A DNA stretch of 64,000 nt, from positions 3,687,501 to 3,751,500 of the forward strand of contig NZ_CP046120.1 in NCBI RefSeq assembly GCF_009707465.1, read 5' to 3'. The DNA comes from Novosphingobium sp. Gsoil 351. GTDB taxonomy: Bacteria; Pseudomonadota; Alphaproteobacteria; Sphingomonadales; Sphingomonadaceae. A model generated the notes under the pieces. That model was not told where the DNA came from, did not search any database, and saw only the letters and a program-made list of their open reading frames with translations. Shown here piece by piece: positions 1 to 9,454 of this stretch (positions are counted from its first letter, which is position 1; each line of letters begins with the position of its first letter). The position numbers and the translations under genes were made by a program.

Positions 1-490
1 GCATCGATGGCAAGGGCGCCTGGACGATGCGCTCGCAGGTCCGGCAGCTGAAGCGCGGACGGACGTGACGGATGACGCGGAAGCTCGCCGGAACATAGTC
101 GAGCTGCTCGGTGACGTCGGACCCGATCTTGCGCAGCGCGCCGCCGCAATCGGGACAAGCGCAGGCGGGCTCGTGCAGCACCTCTTCGCGCGGAAGATGA
201 TCGGGCAACGGTTGGCGGAAGGGCTTGGCGGCCTCACGCATCCTGGCCAGCGCCGGTGCGGTCACCGCAGCAACATCGGCCTCGACTTCTTCGAGGCCCA
301 GCTCGAGCTGATCGGCCTGGCGCGCAAGCCGCTCCGACGACGCGCCGAACTGCATCCGTCGAAGCTTGGCGAGCTGCATCTGGAGCCGCTCGATGAGCAG
401 GTCGCGCTGGCCGAGCTCGGCCTGCGCGGCGACCAGCATCGCCTTCAGGACGTCGATATCGTCGGGGAGAAGATCGGCGTCGAGCAACAT
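1..490 (-). CDS. tnpC: IS66 transposase TnpC, N-terminal part (cut by window edge)
   Basis: This is the DDE transposase subunit of IS66 elements. The frame opens at an ATG at 490 and runs off the left edge, leaving about 163 residues. Visible features are a Leu-rich coiled-coil-like segment near residues 15-45 that ends in the family signature KLRRMQFGASSERL, followed by a zinc-finger-like region with the pairs CACPDC and CRTC. The catalytic core lies outside the window. It lies downstream of tnpB with a gap of about 60 bases. Confidence 0.85.
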   Translation of the reverse strand, partial: MLLDADLLPDDIDVLKAMLVAAQAELGQRDLLIERLQMQLAKLRRMQFGASSERLARQADQLELGLEEVEADVAAVTAPALARMREAAKPFRQPLPDHLPREEVLHEPACACPDCGGALRKIGSDVTEQLDYVPASFRVIRHVRPRFSCRTCERIVQAPLPSM

Positions 491-552
491 GGCCACTTAT
501 ACCAGATACGGCCCGCCACGGCACGCAAAAAGCACGCAAAACCGCCGTTCTA

Positions 553-900
553 CTACCACGCCAGCGAGGGTTGCGCGGTGCGGATCGGGTGCCGCCACTC
601 GACCCCTTCGAGCAGCATCGACAACTGCGCCGCGCTCAGCACGGCAACACCCTCGGCGGTCGCAGGCCAAGTGAAGCGGCCGCGCTCGAGACGCTTGGCG
701 AACAGGCACAGACCCTGTCCGTCCCACCATAGCAGCTTGACCAGATCGCCGCGCTTGCCACGGAACGCATAGACCGCGCCGCCGAACGGATCGCGCTTCA
801 GCCGATGCTGGACCAGTGCCGCGAGGCCGTCGAAGCCCTTGCGCATATCGGTGACGCCGGCCGCGAGATAGACCCGGACCCCAGCCGGCGGGCCGATCAC
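553..900 (-). CDS. tnpB: IS66 accessory protein TnpB (IS66 Orf2)
   Basis: A 115-residue protein of the IS66 Orf2 family, which is required for IS66 transposition although its exact role is unknown. The family core is clear: TDMRKGFDGLAALV near the N terminus, then VYAFRGKRGDLVKLLWWDG and LCLFAKRLERGRF. I chose the GTG at 900 because it overlaps the tnpA stop as GTGA and gives the normal family length. The open frame continues further upstream, but that stretch is tnpA read in another frame. The overlap suggests translational coupling. Confidence 0.88.
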   Translation of the reverse strand: MIGPPAGVRVYLAAGVTDMRKGFDGLAALVQHRLKRDPFGGAVYAFRGKRGDLVKLLWWDGQGLCLFAKRLERGRFTWPATAEGVAVLSAAQLSMLLEGVEWRHPIRTAQPSLAW

Positions 901-1283
901 GTCAACCCGGCAAGCACGGCCTTGAGCACGCGCGCGTCGATCGGCGGAGCGAACCGCACGCGATGGCCGCTCGCCGCAATCACCTCGATCGCGCCCGCGG
1001 ACAGTGCTTCTGGAGCAGCCGCAACCGGCCCGGCGACTTCCACAGGCACGAACCCGCTGGGCGGCAACAGTGATCGCTCCGCCCGCACCAGGCTCGACCC
1101 CACCAGCGTCCTGCGCCAGCGGTAGATCAGCGACCCACACACCCCATACCGGCGGCCGACCTCGGCCACCGACGTGCCGGGCATCATCGCCTCCGACACG
1201 ATCCGCGCCTTGTCGTCCTCGCTGAACCGCCGGCGCGGACCAGCCGGGGCCGCGTCCACAACATCGATGATGCGCGTAGCCAT
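897..1283 (-). CDS. tnpA: IS66 accessory protein TnpA
   Basis: A 128-residue protein of the IS66 Orf1 (IS3/IS911-like HTH) family. The helix-turn-helix is seen as RRFSEDDKARIVSEAM followed by VAEVGRRYGVCGSLIYRWRR, expected to bind the element's ends. The C-terminal half is the usual variable linker. It is the first gene of the element, about 85 bases inside the terminal repeat, and overlaps tnpB by four bases. Confidence 0.88.
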   Translation of the reverse strand: MATRIIDVVDAAPAGPRRRFSEDDKARIVSEAMMPGTSVAEVGRRYGVCGSLIYRWRRTLVGSSLVRAERSLLPPSGFVPVEVAGPVAAAPEALSAGAIEVIAASGHRVRFAPPIDARVLKAVLAGLT

Positions 1284-1368
1284 AGTGCCGCACCAGTGCC
1301 TGCCACAGTGCTACACCTGTGGCTTGCTCGTCACGGCAACTGCAAGGTGGGGATCACCGGACGCTTAC

Positions 1369-1783
1369 TCCGGCAGTACGCCGTTCCTTCATTGTGCTCA
1401 TTGCGCAGGGTAAACAGCGAAGCTGTCGCGGTCCCTTCCACAAATGGCAACGGGTATTTCCGGTCGTTCGAAAGGACGATGCATATCGCTTCGCTGCTGC
1501 CATGCAGATCAAGATGTCGATGTGCCGATTATCTCATTTCGAACGCGCGGAGAGGTACGGCTGCAAATTCTCGCGCGTGATTAAATATTGATACAAACGG
1601 GTGATGGCGCCTTACTGCGTAAAAGCACGCCGCATCAAATCTGCCGCCAAATAAGCAGATTTCCTTACAATTTGCCGTTCGCTTATTTTCGGTCGCCAGT
1701 CACTTCTGGTCATTTTACTCCGTGAATCCCCGGATGTTCGCTCGATACAGCGCCGATGCCAGCAGGCGGAGCGCCTTGGGCGC
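1369..1783. other. No convincing gene
   Basis: Between the IS66 end and the phage-gene relic I see no open frame with a plausible start and no recognisable protein. The stretch is less GC-rich than its neighbours and probably decayed DNA. Confidence 0.5.
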
Positions 1784-1990
1784 ACGCGATCGGCCCAGCA
1801 ATACGACCCGCGACAGAACAACGATGCCGCCGCACCCAGGCCCGGTGCGCGGGGCACGAGCGGGTGGGATTGACGCGTCGCTCGCGGACGAGCCGGGGAG
1901 GGAGGTACATCCTAGCCATGCTCGATCACTCCTTGTTCTGCGCCCAGCGCCGTTGCGCGTTTGGCCCGAGCCGGCTTTGCCGGGCGGGTC
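1784..1990 (-). pseudogene. Decayed second copy of the ERF 3' end and HNH/DUF968-like 5' end
   Basis: Read on the minus strand, the frame ending at 1912 gives AKPARAKRATALGAEQG and a stop, matching the C terminus of the ERF gene at 11898 (AKPERAKRASTIAVAEG). The overlapping next frame starts at ATG 1919 with LPPRLVRERR and CPAHRAWVRRHRCSV, nearly identical to the HNH-like protein at 11567. The overlap CATGGCTAG is conserved in both copies. Here the second cysteine of the first Cys pair is Arg (CSVAGR for CSVPGC), and similarity ends after about 45 residues, so this copy is dead. The other segments of the cassette are missing. Confidence 0.75.
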
Positions 1991-2062
1991 GTTTGGGTGT
2001 CAGTAAGATTAGCGGTCGAGTCTGCACACCCAGAGGCAACCGCACGGGCCTTGCCGCCGTGA

Positions 2063-3028
2063 TCATGCAATTTTTAGTGCCGAGCGAAAATAGGCGATCG
2101 TCCGCCGCAGTCCTTCCTCGAGTTCCACCGTCGGTTCCCATCCGGCAAGCTCGGCCTGGGCGATGGTCGTGTCGGGCTTGCGCTGGGTCGGATCGTCGGC
2201 GGGCAGCGGCATCGTAACCAGCCGCGAGCGCGAGCCGGTCTGAGCGATAATGGCTTCGGCGAGCTCGCGGATCGTGAACTCATTGGGATTGCCCAGGTTG
2301 ATCGGACCGTGCACGTCGGGTCCGGCCTCCATGAACCGGAGGAAGCCCTCGATCAGGTCGTCGACGTAGCAGAACGAGCGGGTCTGCGAACCATCGCCGA
2401 AGATCGTGATGTCGTGCCCTTGTAGCGCCTGGACGATGAAGTTGGACACCACCCGCCCGTCGGCGGCGTGCATCCGCGGCCCATAGGTGTTGAAGATCCG
2501 CACCACCTTGATGTCGAGCGCATGCTGGCGATAGTAGTCGAAGAACAGCGTCTCGGCGCAGCGCTTACCTTCGTCGTAGCAACTGCGGATCCCGATCGGG
2601 TTGACGTTGCCCCAATAGCTTTCGACCTGCGGGTGAATGTGCGGATCGCCGTAGACTTCGCTGGTCGAGGCCTGGAGGATCGGCACGCGCAAGCGCTTCG
2701 CGAGGCCGAGCATGTTGATCGCGCCGATCACGCTGGTCTTGGTCGTCTGCACGGGATCGTGCTGGTAATGGATCGGCGAGGCCGGGCAGGCGAGATTGAA
2801 GATCTGGTCGACCTCGACGTACAGCGGGAAGCACACGTCGTGGCGCATGAACTCGAACCGGGGATTGGCCGCCAGGTGATCGATGTTGCTCTTGTCGCCG
2901 GTGAACAGGTTATCGACGCACAGCACCTCGTCACCGCGGGCCAGCAGCCGGTCGATCAGGTGCGAGCCGAGAAAGCCGGCACCGCCGGTGACGAGCACGC
3001 GGCGCCGTCCGTAAGTGATTCTAGCCAA
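2063..3028 (-). CDS. UDP-glucuronate decarboxylase-type NAD-dependent sugar epimerase
   Basis: A 321-residue extended SDR protein most like UDP-xylose synthase, which converts UDP-glucuronate to UDP-xylose in the cytoplasm for polysaccharide synthesis. The NAD-binding Rossmann motif GGAGFLGS lies at residues 15-22. The catalytic TSEVYGDP and the Tyr-x3-Lys motif CYDEGKR follow, with NTYGPRM and [15 protein letters not shown] as further family landmarks. Length is normal. It stands alone here, with no glycosyltransferase nearby, and is followed by decayed DNA. A dTDP-glucose 4,6-dehydratase is the main alternative, but [12 protein letters not shown] favours decarboxylase. Confidence 0.85.
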   Translation of the reverse strand: MARITYGRRRVLVTGGAGFLGSHLIDRLLARGDEVLCVDNLFTGDKSNIDHLAANPRFEFMRHDVCFPLYVEVDQIFNLACPASPIHYQHDPVQTTKTSVIGAINMLGLAKRLRVPILQASTSEVYGDPHIHPQVESYWGNVNPIGIRSCYDEGKRCAETLFFDYYRQHALDIKVVRIFNTYGPRMHAADGRVVSNFIVQALQGHDITIFGDGSQTRSFCYVDDLIEGFLRFMEAGPDVHGPINLGNPNEFTIRELAEAIIAQTGSRSRLVTMPLPADDPTQRKPDTTIAQAELAGWEPTVELEEGLRRTIAYFRSALKIA

Positions 3029-3404
3029 GGAAATCCCAATCCAAGTTTATGAACAGCGTCCGCACTAGAAGTTGCCCTTACCGCTGCCAATGTCGAGACA
3101 TTTTAGATCCGGCGAACCGCAAGGCGTCTTGAACGCCTGCAAATCTTCGTCGGCGCTGATCATAAGAGCGGCCAAAACTAAGGAACGGCCAACCTCTGTC
3201 AACCGGCGCTGGATCGCGACCCTCGATCGGCGCCCAACATTGACCCCATTGGTGAAAAGCGTTTTCGGGTTGCCCCGGTAGTCCGTGGAGGGACCCGCGG
3301 GCAGAGCGAGCGCCGTCAGGAGCGCTGGCGGCCGCGTCTTGGGAGGTGCCTGTGGGCCCTCCGGGTCAACCCGGGGCATGGGGGTCCGGAGGAAGGGGTT
3401 CAGG
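3029..3404. other. Upstream region of the decarboxylase gene, no gene seen
   Basis: Open frames here have biased composition and match nothing I recognise. The part near 3240-3404 probably belongs to the 3' flank of the IS21 relic that follows. Confidence 0.45.
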
Positions 3405-3492
3405 TGGCGTTGCGGATTTTGAACCGCTAGCTCTCGTTGCCAGTCTCGACGATGTCGCAGCGGTGAGCGAGCCGGTCGAGCAGCGCGGTTGT
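3405..3492 (-). pseudogene. IS21 istB relic, C-terminal piece
   Basis: On the minus strand the stretch reads TTALLDRLAHRCDIVETGN followed by ES, a stop codon and RFK. This is the C-terminal end of IstB, the ATPase helper of IS21 elements (usual ending LLDRLTHxxDIVETGNESWRFK). The stop stands where Trp is usual. The rest of istB and istA are missing. Confidence 0.7.
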
Positions 3493-4030
3493 CAATGGGC
3501 ACTGAAGTTTCCGCAGAAGTGGGCGCTTCAAATTCCCTATGCTGGCGGCGGAGCGGTGATCAGCCGTATTCGGGATCGCGTTTTGCTTTCTTTCGTGGTC
3601 GTTCAGCCGCCGCGCGAACGGCCGATCGACAATTCAGTCACGCCGCCAGGCTCGATCATGGTCAGGACGCTGTGTTGCTCGAGATTATCAGGAAACTGTC
3701 GGGAGCCGCGGCGAAGTAGAGCCCGAGCCCCGGTCTGGCTAGTCGATCGTCTCGCCCATGGGCAGAGGTCTTCTCCTCGACCAACAGATCGGGATAGGGC
3801 TGTCACAGCTCCAACGCGTCGTTGGATCCATGTGGACTCGCCACGCTTTAGCGCGTTCCTCAAAATCCCTTATTGATTTGTTCCACGCACCAGCCTCGTC
3901 TCGTTTTGAGACACACGATTGAGTCGCGTCGCGCGTTAGGTTCGTGTTAGTTTTCGACGAGCCGATCCCACCGCATCGTCCAAGTTTGGAGCGCCTGCAC
4001 CGATCGACGTTTTATCTTGGGGGGCACCCG
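3493..4030. other. Decayed intergenic DNA before the PEP-CTERM gene
   Basis: No recognisable gene. A purine-rich run GGGGGGCACCCG just before 4031 supplies the ribosome binding site of the next gene. The promoter of that gene should lie in the last 150 bases but I cannot place it. Confidence 0.45.
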
Positions 4031-4804
4031 ATGAGCAGACCATTCACCACTCTTTGCGCGGTGGCACTCGGCATGATCGCCACCTCTCCAGCGCTTGCAG
4101 CAACCGTCCTCTTCACGGGCGGGAGTTCGGCGCTGGACGGCACTAACGGCAACGTCCGCGCGTTCTCGAGCGGTGGCATCAGCGTTCAGGCATCGGCCTG
4201 GACATGGAATAATGATGTTCTTGAGCAGGCTTATCTCGGCTATTATTCGTCCGGTCTGGGCGTCACCAGCAATAGCGACGGCACCGGCGCAAGCAACAAC
4301 AGCCACACTGTGGATAACGTCGGCCCTGATGATTTCATTCTGCTGGTGTTCAATCAGCTGGTGAACATCTCGTCCGCCCGGCTGACCCAGTTCGATGTGA
4401 GTAGTACCATTGACGACAACGACGCGACGGTCAGCTACGCGACGGTGGCCAACGCGTTTGTCTCGCCGACGCCGGCTACTGTGCCGATCAACAGCCCCCT
4501 TTTCGGCGCGCTCCAGATCGGCGGTGCGCTCCAGAACAACGACTACACGGTCTCGGGGCACAACTCGGCACCCTACGACACCATGCTCAATTCGGCGGGT
4601 CTTGTCGGCAACGTGTAGATGATTGGGGCCGCGAGGCAAAACCCGGATTCGCGAGACGACGGCTTCAAGCTGGGTGCGATCACCGTAAGTGCGGCGGTCC
4701 CGGAACCGGCGACCTGGGCGATGATGCTGATTGGCTTTGGCTTTATTGGCGGCGCAATGCGGAGTCGCGGCAAGGTGCGGCGCCGCGTCGCATTTACTTT
4801 GTGA
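4031..4804 (+). pseudogene. PEPxxWA-CTERM protein split by an in-frame amber codon
   Basis: The first 196 codons give a signal peptide (cleavage expected after SPALA near residue 24) and an exported beta-rich domain of unknown role. A TAG at 4616-4618 then stops the frame. In the same frame, directly after it, come about 61 more codons with NPDSRDDGFKLGAI and the anchor VPEPATWAMMLIGFGFIGG plus an Arg-rich tail. Without the stop it would be a normal PEPxxWA-CTERM protein of about 257 residues. As it stands the product would be secreted without its sorting signal. The start is ATG 4031, eight bases after a G-rich ribosome binding site. Confidence 0.85.
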
Positions 4805-4946
4805 GCAAAGGCAAAAGGCAGAACAATTCAGCCGCGGTCCAGAGCGGCGCGTAACCAGGCTTCCCACTTCCGGCGTTTTTACCCCAGCGAACCATCGCCC
4901 AAACCCAGGACGAAGGTGAAGCCAGCCAACGCCTCGAGCGCGGCGG

Positions 4947-5162
4947 CTACTCGAACAGGGTGGGGTGGGCACCGGCCAGGTCCCATCCCGCGGTTAACTC
5001 GAAGGAGTCGAGCCGCTCGGCGAGATAAAGAGCGAGCCAGCGGATGGCCTTTGTCCGATGATAGCGGTCGGCGTGAGTGAGCGCTGCAATGGCGGCGGGC
5101 GGGCTGCAGGCGAGGGCGACCTCAAGGTGGGTCGCCAGACTCTCGGGGTCGACTCGGGTCAT
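4947..5162 (-). CDS. Small hypothetical protein, 71 residues
   Basis: Not recognised. From the ATG at 5162 the product is a soluble, Ala/Leu-rich, probably helical protein (SLATHLEVALAC, KAIRWLALYLAERLDSF). The frame could start 27 bases earlier. The composition is protein-like, but the ribosome binding site is weak. It stands alone between the broken PEP-CTERM gene and a gene-free stretch. Confidence 0.4.
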   Translation of the reverse strand: MTRVDPESLATHLEVALACSPPAAIAALTHADRYHRTKAIRWLALYLAERLDSFELTAGWDLAGAHPTLFE

Positions 5163-5818
5163 AGCGTTCTTGGAACATAATAAGAACACCGTATCAACTG
5201 CGGTGAGGCATCCGTCGCCTCCGGTCTCACATGTGCGGTTCGTGCATCACCAGCTACACCACGCCCCGGGACAGGACCCCCAACTATCAAGCTGTTGGAC
5301 TGCGTTAGGGAGTGAGGGGAACGGCCACGATCAAACGGAAACATCGACCTGCTCGTCAGCCAGCCCGCACTGCACACCTTTGAGACTTAACAAACTCAAG
5401 TTCCCAAGCAGGTCCGTACCCGGCCTGAGGAACATATCCGTTGCTGGTATGGCGACTTGTCTTGCTCCCGATTACAGTCTGGGACTTACCGAACCACAAT
5501 TCGAAAGTAGGCCCGTGTCGCTTGATGCAAAATTCGCTGGTTCAAGGGAAGTCCCCTTGCCAACGAACTCACGCTGCACCCGCAGCGCGCGCGCGAGCAG
5601 GCGCTGGCGAGTTCGATTGAGGCCGTGAAACCAGCCGAGGGTGGAGGCAGCTTGGCAATGGCCGCTCTCGTTGTCACGGCAAGCTAAGGTGTGCTCGGAA
5701 GGTTTTCGACCAGGCCGGGACGGCCGAAGTTCGACTGAGCTCTCCCCCACCGCATTACACGAATTCGATTGCGCACTCAGGAATGATCGGCGAGCGCTGA
5801 GAGGGCGGGAATGACGCT
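5163..5818. other. No supported gene
   Basis: Several open frames cross this stretch on both strands, but none has a good start, a protein-like composition or a recognisable match. It is probably decayed DNA. The promoter of the gene at 5819 must lie near its right end. Confidence 0.4.
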
Positions 5819-7159
5819 GTGACATCCCCGATGCTCGTGACGCCTGACGGCACCGGGAAGAGCTCGGACGCGCTCAACAACCTGCGGCTCCGGCTTCTGC
5901 GACTTTGGCGGTACTGGGCTTTTCGGCGTACCTTCTACTTCATTTCTGCGCTCGTCGCCCTTTGGTTTGCCATGACTAGTGAGAGGCCTTGGGTAGAATC
6001 GAGGAGTGCCCCTACTGCCGAAGAGGCTGGCGCTGCTCGGTCCGCGCTTTGGCAACTACGCGGTAGAAGCTCTGGTCTCGCTGAGGGCATTCCGGTCAGG
6101 CTGTCCGACACCGAGATGGCCGGTATCAGCGCGCTGGTCAGCCACGGACTGCATCCCTGGCGATTGAAAATGACGGCACGGCATGGCCAATTCGAAGTTC
6201 AAACTAGTCGCCCCCTAGTGGCTGGACGTTGGCTCAACTTGCGGGCCACTTTTGCGGGCGAAAGCACAGGATTTCCATCACCTCAGCTGTCAGCGGGCGT
6301 TATTACTCTGCCCGCCAGCCTAGGTCGGTATCCCTTTGAACTGGCCCGCTGGGTGCTGACATTAAGCGGTACTGACCTTGCCCCGCTCGACGAGATCTTG
6401 CGGGCCGTCGTCGTCGATAAGAATGTCGTGAGCGCGACCCTAAAACTCCCGAGCAAGACGGGGTTAGTCGATCGACTAGCTGGCCTGTACGGCAACGCAA
6501 TCGACTCCAAATCTGTGGTCGAGCTGTATTGCGAGCTTACGGCCCAGCAGCGTGCAAAGCCCGAGCGCGACTTTGCAGCTCAGGTCCGACGAGCCTTCGC
6601 TTCCAGCAATGTTCCGCCTTCTCCCAGTCGCAATGCAGCTACCCTAGTCGCCTTGGCTATGTTGGTCGGCGACGAGAAAGCGGGCTACCTCGCTGGAGTT
6701 GAACCAAGCCAGACAAATAGCTGTCGCATCAATCCTCCCACGGTGACGCTTTATGGCCGGGGTGACTTGCCAAAGCATTGGGCGTTGTCGGCCGCCATTT
6801 CAGCAGCCCAAGGAACGCAGCTTGCGCGTGCCGTAGGCGAGTGGAAAGAGCTTGCCGATAGCGTCTCCCCGCAATCGAGCTTTGCGGCTAACGACCCGTC
6901 TGGCTTCTCCTTTGTCGATTTGGCAGCGGACCGGGCGGGGGTTCAGATAGCAAAGGTCGCGATTGCACCGCAGTCCGCCAGCGCGACAGCGAAGTGGCTC
7001 TCAATTGCCACTGCGGATCAGCTTTTGCCACAAGTGGTGCTGCAAGGGCCGGAAGGGATTACCGAGGGCGAGTTCAAACGTCGGTTCGGCGCGCTCGATG
7101 CGAACCGATATCAAACCGCGGTTGCCGTGATAGACCGCGCGCTGGCCACCGCTCGGTAG
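5819..7159 (+). CDS. Membrane-anchored protein of unknown function, 446 residues
   Basis: I do not recognise the family. The N terminus is a short Arg-rich cytoplasmic segment (LRLRLLRLWRYWAFRR), followed by one hydrophobic helix at about residues 40-52 (FYFISALVALWFAM). The remaining 390 residues should face the periplasm. This part has no Cys cluster or obvious catalytic motif, and mixes beta-rich and helical segments. Start choice is open between ATG 5819 and the ATG at 5831. The gene is intact and long, unlike its decayed neighbours, which argues for selection. It stands alone, so context gives no role. Confidence 0.7.
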   Translation: MTSPMLVTPDGTGKSSDALNNLRLRLLRLWRYWAFRRTFYFISALVALWFAMTSERPWVESRSAPTAEEAGAARSALWQLRGRSSGLAEGIPVRLSDTEMAGISALVSHGLHPWRLKMTARHGQFEVQTSRPLVAGRWLNLRATFAGESTGFPSPQLSAGVITLPASLGRYPFELARWVLTLSGTDLAPLDEILRAVVVDKNVVSATLKLPSKTGLVDRLAGLYGNAIDSKSVVELYCELTAQQRAKPERDFAAQVRRAFASSNVPPSPSRNAATLVALAMLVGDEKAGYLAGVEPSQTNSCRINPPTVTLYGRGDLPKHWALSAAISAAQGTQLARAVGEWKELADSVSPQSSFAANDPSGFSFVDLAADRAGVQIAKVAIAPQSASATAKWLSIATADQLLPQVVLQGPEGITEGEFKRRFGALDANRYQTAVAVIDRALATAR

Positions 7160-7509
7160 ACGCGCTGGTGGCTATGGCCGGCGGGAGCTCGCTCTCTGGG
7201 TGCCTCACAGACGAAAACCCGGTAATTAACGGTGAGTGCCGCGCCGGTCGCCTTTTGCTGTGCTTTTGATTGGTGGACACGATCGATTCATCCTCCATTG
7301 ACGTGGATCTCCGGCAATTGGCATTCGAGTGATCTGCACGAGCGGATCGCGGATCACGTGTATTCTGCTCTTTCCTGGCGCGAACCGCCGCGGCGCTTCC
7401 GGCTCGGTGCGAGTTGAGCAGCGAACCGGTACAGCGGGCGCCACGAACGGGATGGGCGGCGCTGGCGCGACACGGACGTCCCCCCGGCAATGGCAAGCTG
7501 GTACTGCGC
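7160..7509. other. No supported gene
   Basis: A gap between the membrane protein and the IS630 relic. Overlapping frames on both strands give low-complexity products and no family match. Confidence 0.4.
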
Positions 7510-7917
7510 ATGGCGCGGGTGATTGCCTGGGCTGAGGCCGAGGACGACAACTCCGTGCCTGAGGTGGCGGTCTGGCTGAAGACCGAAGCCAGCCCCACGG
7601 TGCATCACGCTACACTTTTTAAGGACCTGATCACAGCCGGTCTTAGCTTGGAAAAGACTGTGCTGGCATCGGAGTACTGATGCGAGGATTTGCGGCGGGC
7701 ACGGCCGGACTGCCGGATGCACCCACTGCCTTTGATGCAACGTGGCCCCCATCGCCTAGAGTTCGTCAACGAGACCGCAACCTTCACCAAGATGATACGG
7801 GTGAAGGGGCGAGCGCGTAAAAAAAGTACACTTCTCCATGGGCGCCCACCGTACGAACACGGAAACACCCAGACTTTCATTGCCAGGCTCAGAGCCGATG
7901 CTCTGACCATCCTAGAT
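7510..7917 (+). pseudogene. IS630-family transposase relic
   Basis: In one frame, broken by a TGA at 7678-7680, the sequence shows VPEVAVWLKTEA, then GLSLEKTVLASE (usual IS630 text LSYKKKTLHASEQDR), then after the stop RLEFVNETATFTKMIRVKGR (usual RLVFLDETWATTxMTRRYGR) and HGNTQTFIARLRADAL (usual HGHWKTTTFxAALR). The first catalytic Asp has become Asn in FVNET. The C-terminal DDE residues are missing. This is a dead fragment. Confidence 0.7.
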
Positions 7918-8110
7918 TGTCGATCGTCCGGTGATCTGGGAGACCAGGCTGTCCAAGATCGAGGTGCAGGTCAGAACCCTGCATCAAAAGCGGCTGGGGG
8001 TCCAGAAGCGGAAAGCACCTCAGTCACTGAAATCTTTCAGCTCTGAACCGCCCAGGACTCGAAAGCCGGTCACATTTCAGCTGAAACCGGGTCTCAATAC
8101 AAGGAAACAA

Positions 8111-8140
8111 ATGCGCGCCGAAGCCGGATTCGGCGCGCAT
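8111..8140 (-). terminator. Rho-independent terminator of the PEP-CTERM gene
   Basis: A perfect 12-base stem (ATGCGCGCCGAA with its complement, loop of 6) lies 27 bases past the stop of the gene at 8168-8815. On the minus strand it is followed by a T-rich run. Confidence 0.8.
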
Positions 8141-8167
8141 CTAAAAGAGCTAATCGAAATTCACTGT

Positions 8168-8815
8168 CTACGAACTGAACCGAACCCGGGCTACTCTAGA
8201 ACCGCCACGACGGCGCATCACCGTCCCAATGCCCGCAAACCCGATCAGCATCATCAACCATGCAGCAGGTTCCGGTACAGGCACCGCGACGTTGTCAATT
8301 TCAAACGAGTTCTTCGAAGATTCGAGTCTAAACCCATTGAATAGCGTGTCTCCCGTTCCGAACGCCTGAAAAAGGCCATTCGTTCCGGGGTCAACCTGAT
8401 CCCCGTTAGCGGGAGTGAAGAAATCGCTGCCAGGAATTACCGTTTCCAGCCCATCACTCGTCAGCAGAGTCAACGTGTTGTAATCGTCGATTGATCCCCA
8501 ATCGAAGCTGAATGCGGAGACCGGATTGAGGAAACTGATCGTGGCCATACCACCAGCCAGGACAGAGAGATATTTGGTGCCGGCAGGCGTAGAATTTGCC
8601 GGAGGAGCACCATTGCTGTCGCCGGGAGGACTTTTAATCTGCACAGATGAACTCAGCACCAAACTGGCTGGAGTTGTTGAGTCGAAATCGTACACGACTG
8701 CCTGACCGGCGGGCGGGCTGGAACCACCGGGGGTAAAGCTGATCATCGTCGCGGCGTTCGCTACACCAGCGGGAAGTAACGCCATTGCGCCCAAAAACGC
8801 GAGAGATTTACGCAT
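8168..8815 (-). CDS. PEPxxWA-CTERM sorting domain protein
   Basis: A 215-residue exported protein. It begins with a signal peptide (MRKSLAFLGAMALLPAGVANA, cut near residue 21) and ends in the sorting signal PVPEPAAWLMMLIGFAGIG plus an Arg-rich tail. Such tails are removed by an exosortase, and the proteins are thought to reach the cell surface or the exopolysaccharide. The middle part (FDWGSIDDYNTLTLL, DNVAVPVPEP) is a beta-sandwich-like domain common in this group. I chose ATG 8815 because GGAG lies eight bases upstream. The longer frame start at 8890 lacks a signal peptide at the N terminus. Confidence 0.85.
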   Translation of the reverse strand: MRKSLAFLGAMALLPAGVANAATMISFTPGGSSPPAGQAVVYDFDSTTPASLVLSSSVQIKSPPGDSNGAPPANSTPAGTKYLSVLAGGMATISFLNPVSAFSFDWGSIDDYNTLTLLTSDGLETVIPGSDFFTPANGDQVDPGTNGLFQAFGTGDTLFNGFRLESSKNSFEIDNVAVPVPEPAAWLMMLIGFAGIGTVMRRRGGSRVARVRFSS

Positions 8816-9249
8816 GACCAAACTCCAACAAAACCGAGGAAAACTAGATTGCGCCCACTCTCGACCCTTTGGCCGATTCGAAGTCACCATACCTGTCGAA
8901 AAAGCGAAAGGGAAGGTTAACTAACAGAGAGATAGCGTTGCTGGCCATTGGGTTGCCATCTTGTCCCAGATTGAAACGAAATCCTGGCAAGGGACGAACT
9001 TCGCGTTGCCGGTTATTCCCCCGCGGTGACGGTGGCTGGTCGCCGATTGCCAGGGATATCAATCGCGTGTGGATGACGGCTTGATAGAATGACTAGGAAT
9101 GTCGGCTCCCAAAGATTGCCGTCTGCGCGGTCTAGGCGCCAGCCAGCTCGCGCAACGCCAGAATCTTGGGCTCGTTCGCCTTTTTGAGCTAACTCACTCG
9201 TGGCAGCTAAGCGCCCAGCCGCCTCATTTGAATACGTGAGCACCGCGCG
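8816..9249. other. Intergenic, decayed
   Basis: It holds the promoter region of the PEP-CTERM gene at its left end. The right part runs into IS21 relic DNA. No gene is supported. Confidence 0.4.
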
Positions 9250-9454
9250 CGCGCAAGACAATACCAAGGTCCAGAACGCCCTCCGTCTCGGGAAGGCCGG
9301 CGTGCTCGCGGCCCAGCTCTCCGGCCTCGACTTCGTCGACTGCGAAGAGCTGGGCTATCCGCCGTTCGCCCACTCGTAGGCCCGGCGGCTGTTCCACCTC
9401 GTCAGGAGGCTCTACGAGCGCACTTCGGCGATCGTCACCACCAACCTGGCGTTC
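9250..9454 (+). pseudogene. IS21 istB relic, central piece
   Basis: The plus strand reads LDFVDCEELGYPPFAHS, a TAG at 9377-9379, then RLFHLVRRLYERTSAIVTT and NLAF. This is the central ATPase region of IstB (usual LDELGYLPF with LLFHLISRLYERTSVIVTTNLAF). Similarity stops abruptly at about 9454, exactly where the IS66 relic on the other strand begins. Confidence 0.75.

Larger units (their letters stand above)
1..1368 (-). mobile_element. IS66-family insertion sequence, right part only
   Basis: Three minus-strand genes in the order tnpA, tnpB, tnpC are the standard IS66 set. The right end is placed at 1368 because the minus strand there starts GTAAGCGT, the usual IS66 terminal sequence. The left end lies outside the window, so the matching inverted repeat and the 8-base target duplication cannot be checked. 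All three visible reading frames are intact, so the copy may still be active. Confidence 0.85.

Noticed and set aside
4616-4618. Amber codon as a site for pyrrolysine
   Set aside because: No sign of pyrrolysine machinery, and the stop lies in a non-catalytic linker. Mutation or simple read-through is enough.
5077-5628. Plus-strand 183-codon frame
   Set aside because: Composition is not protein-like, the start is inside another possible gene, and nothing is recognisable.
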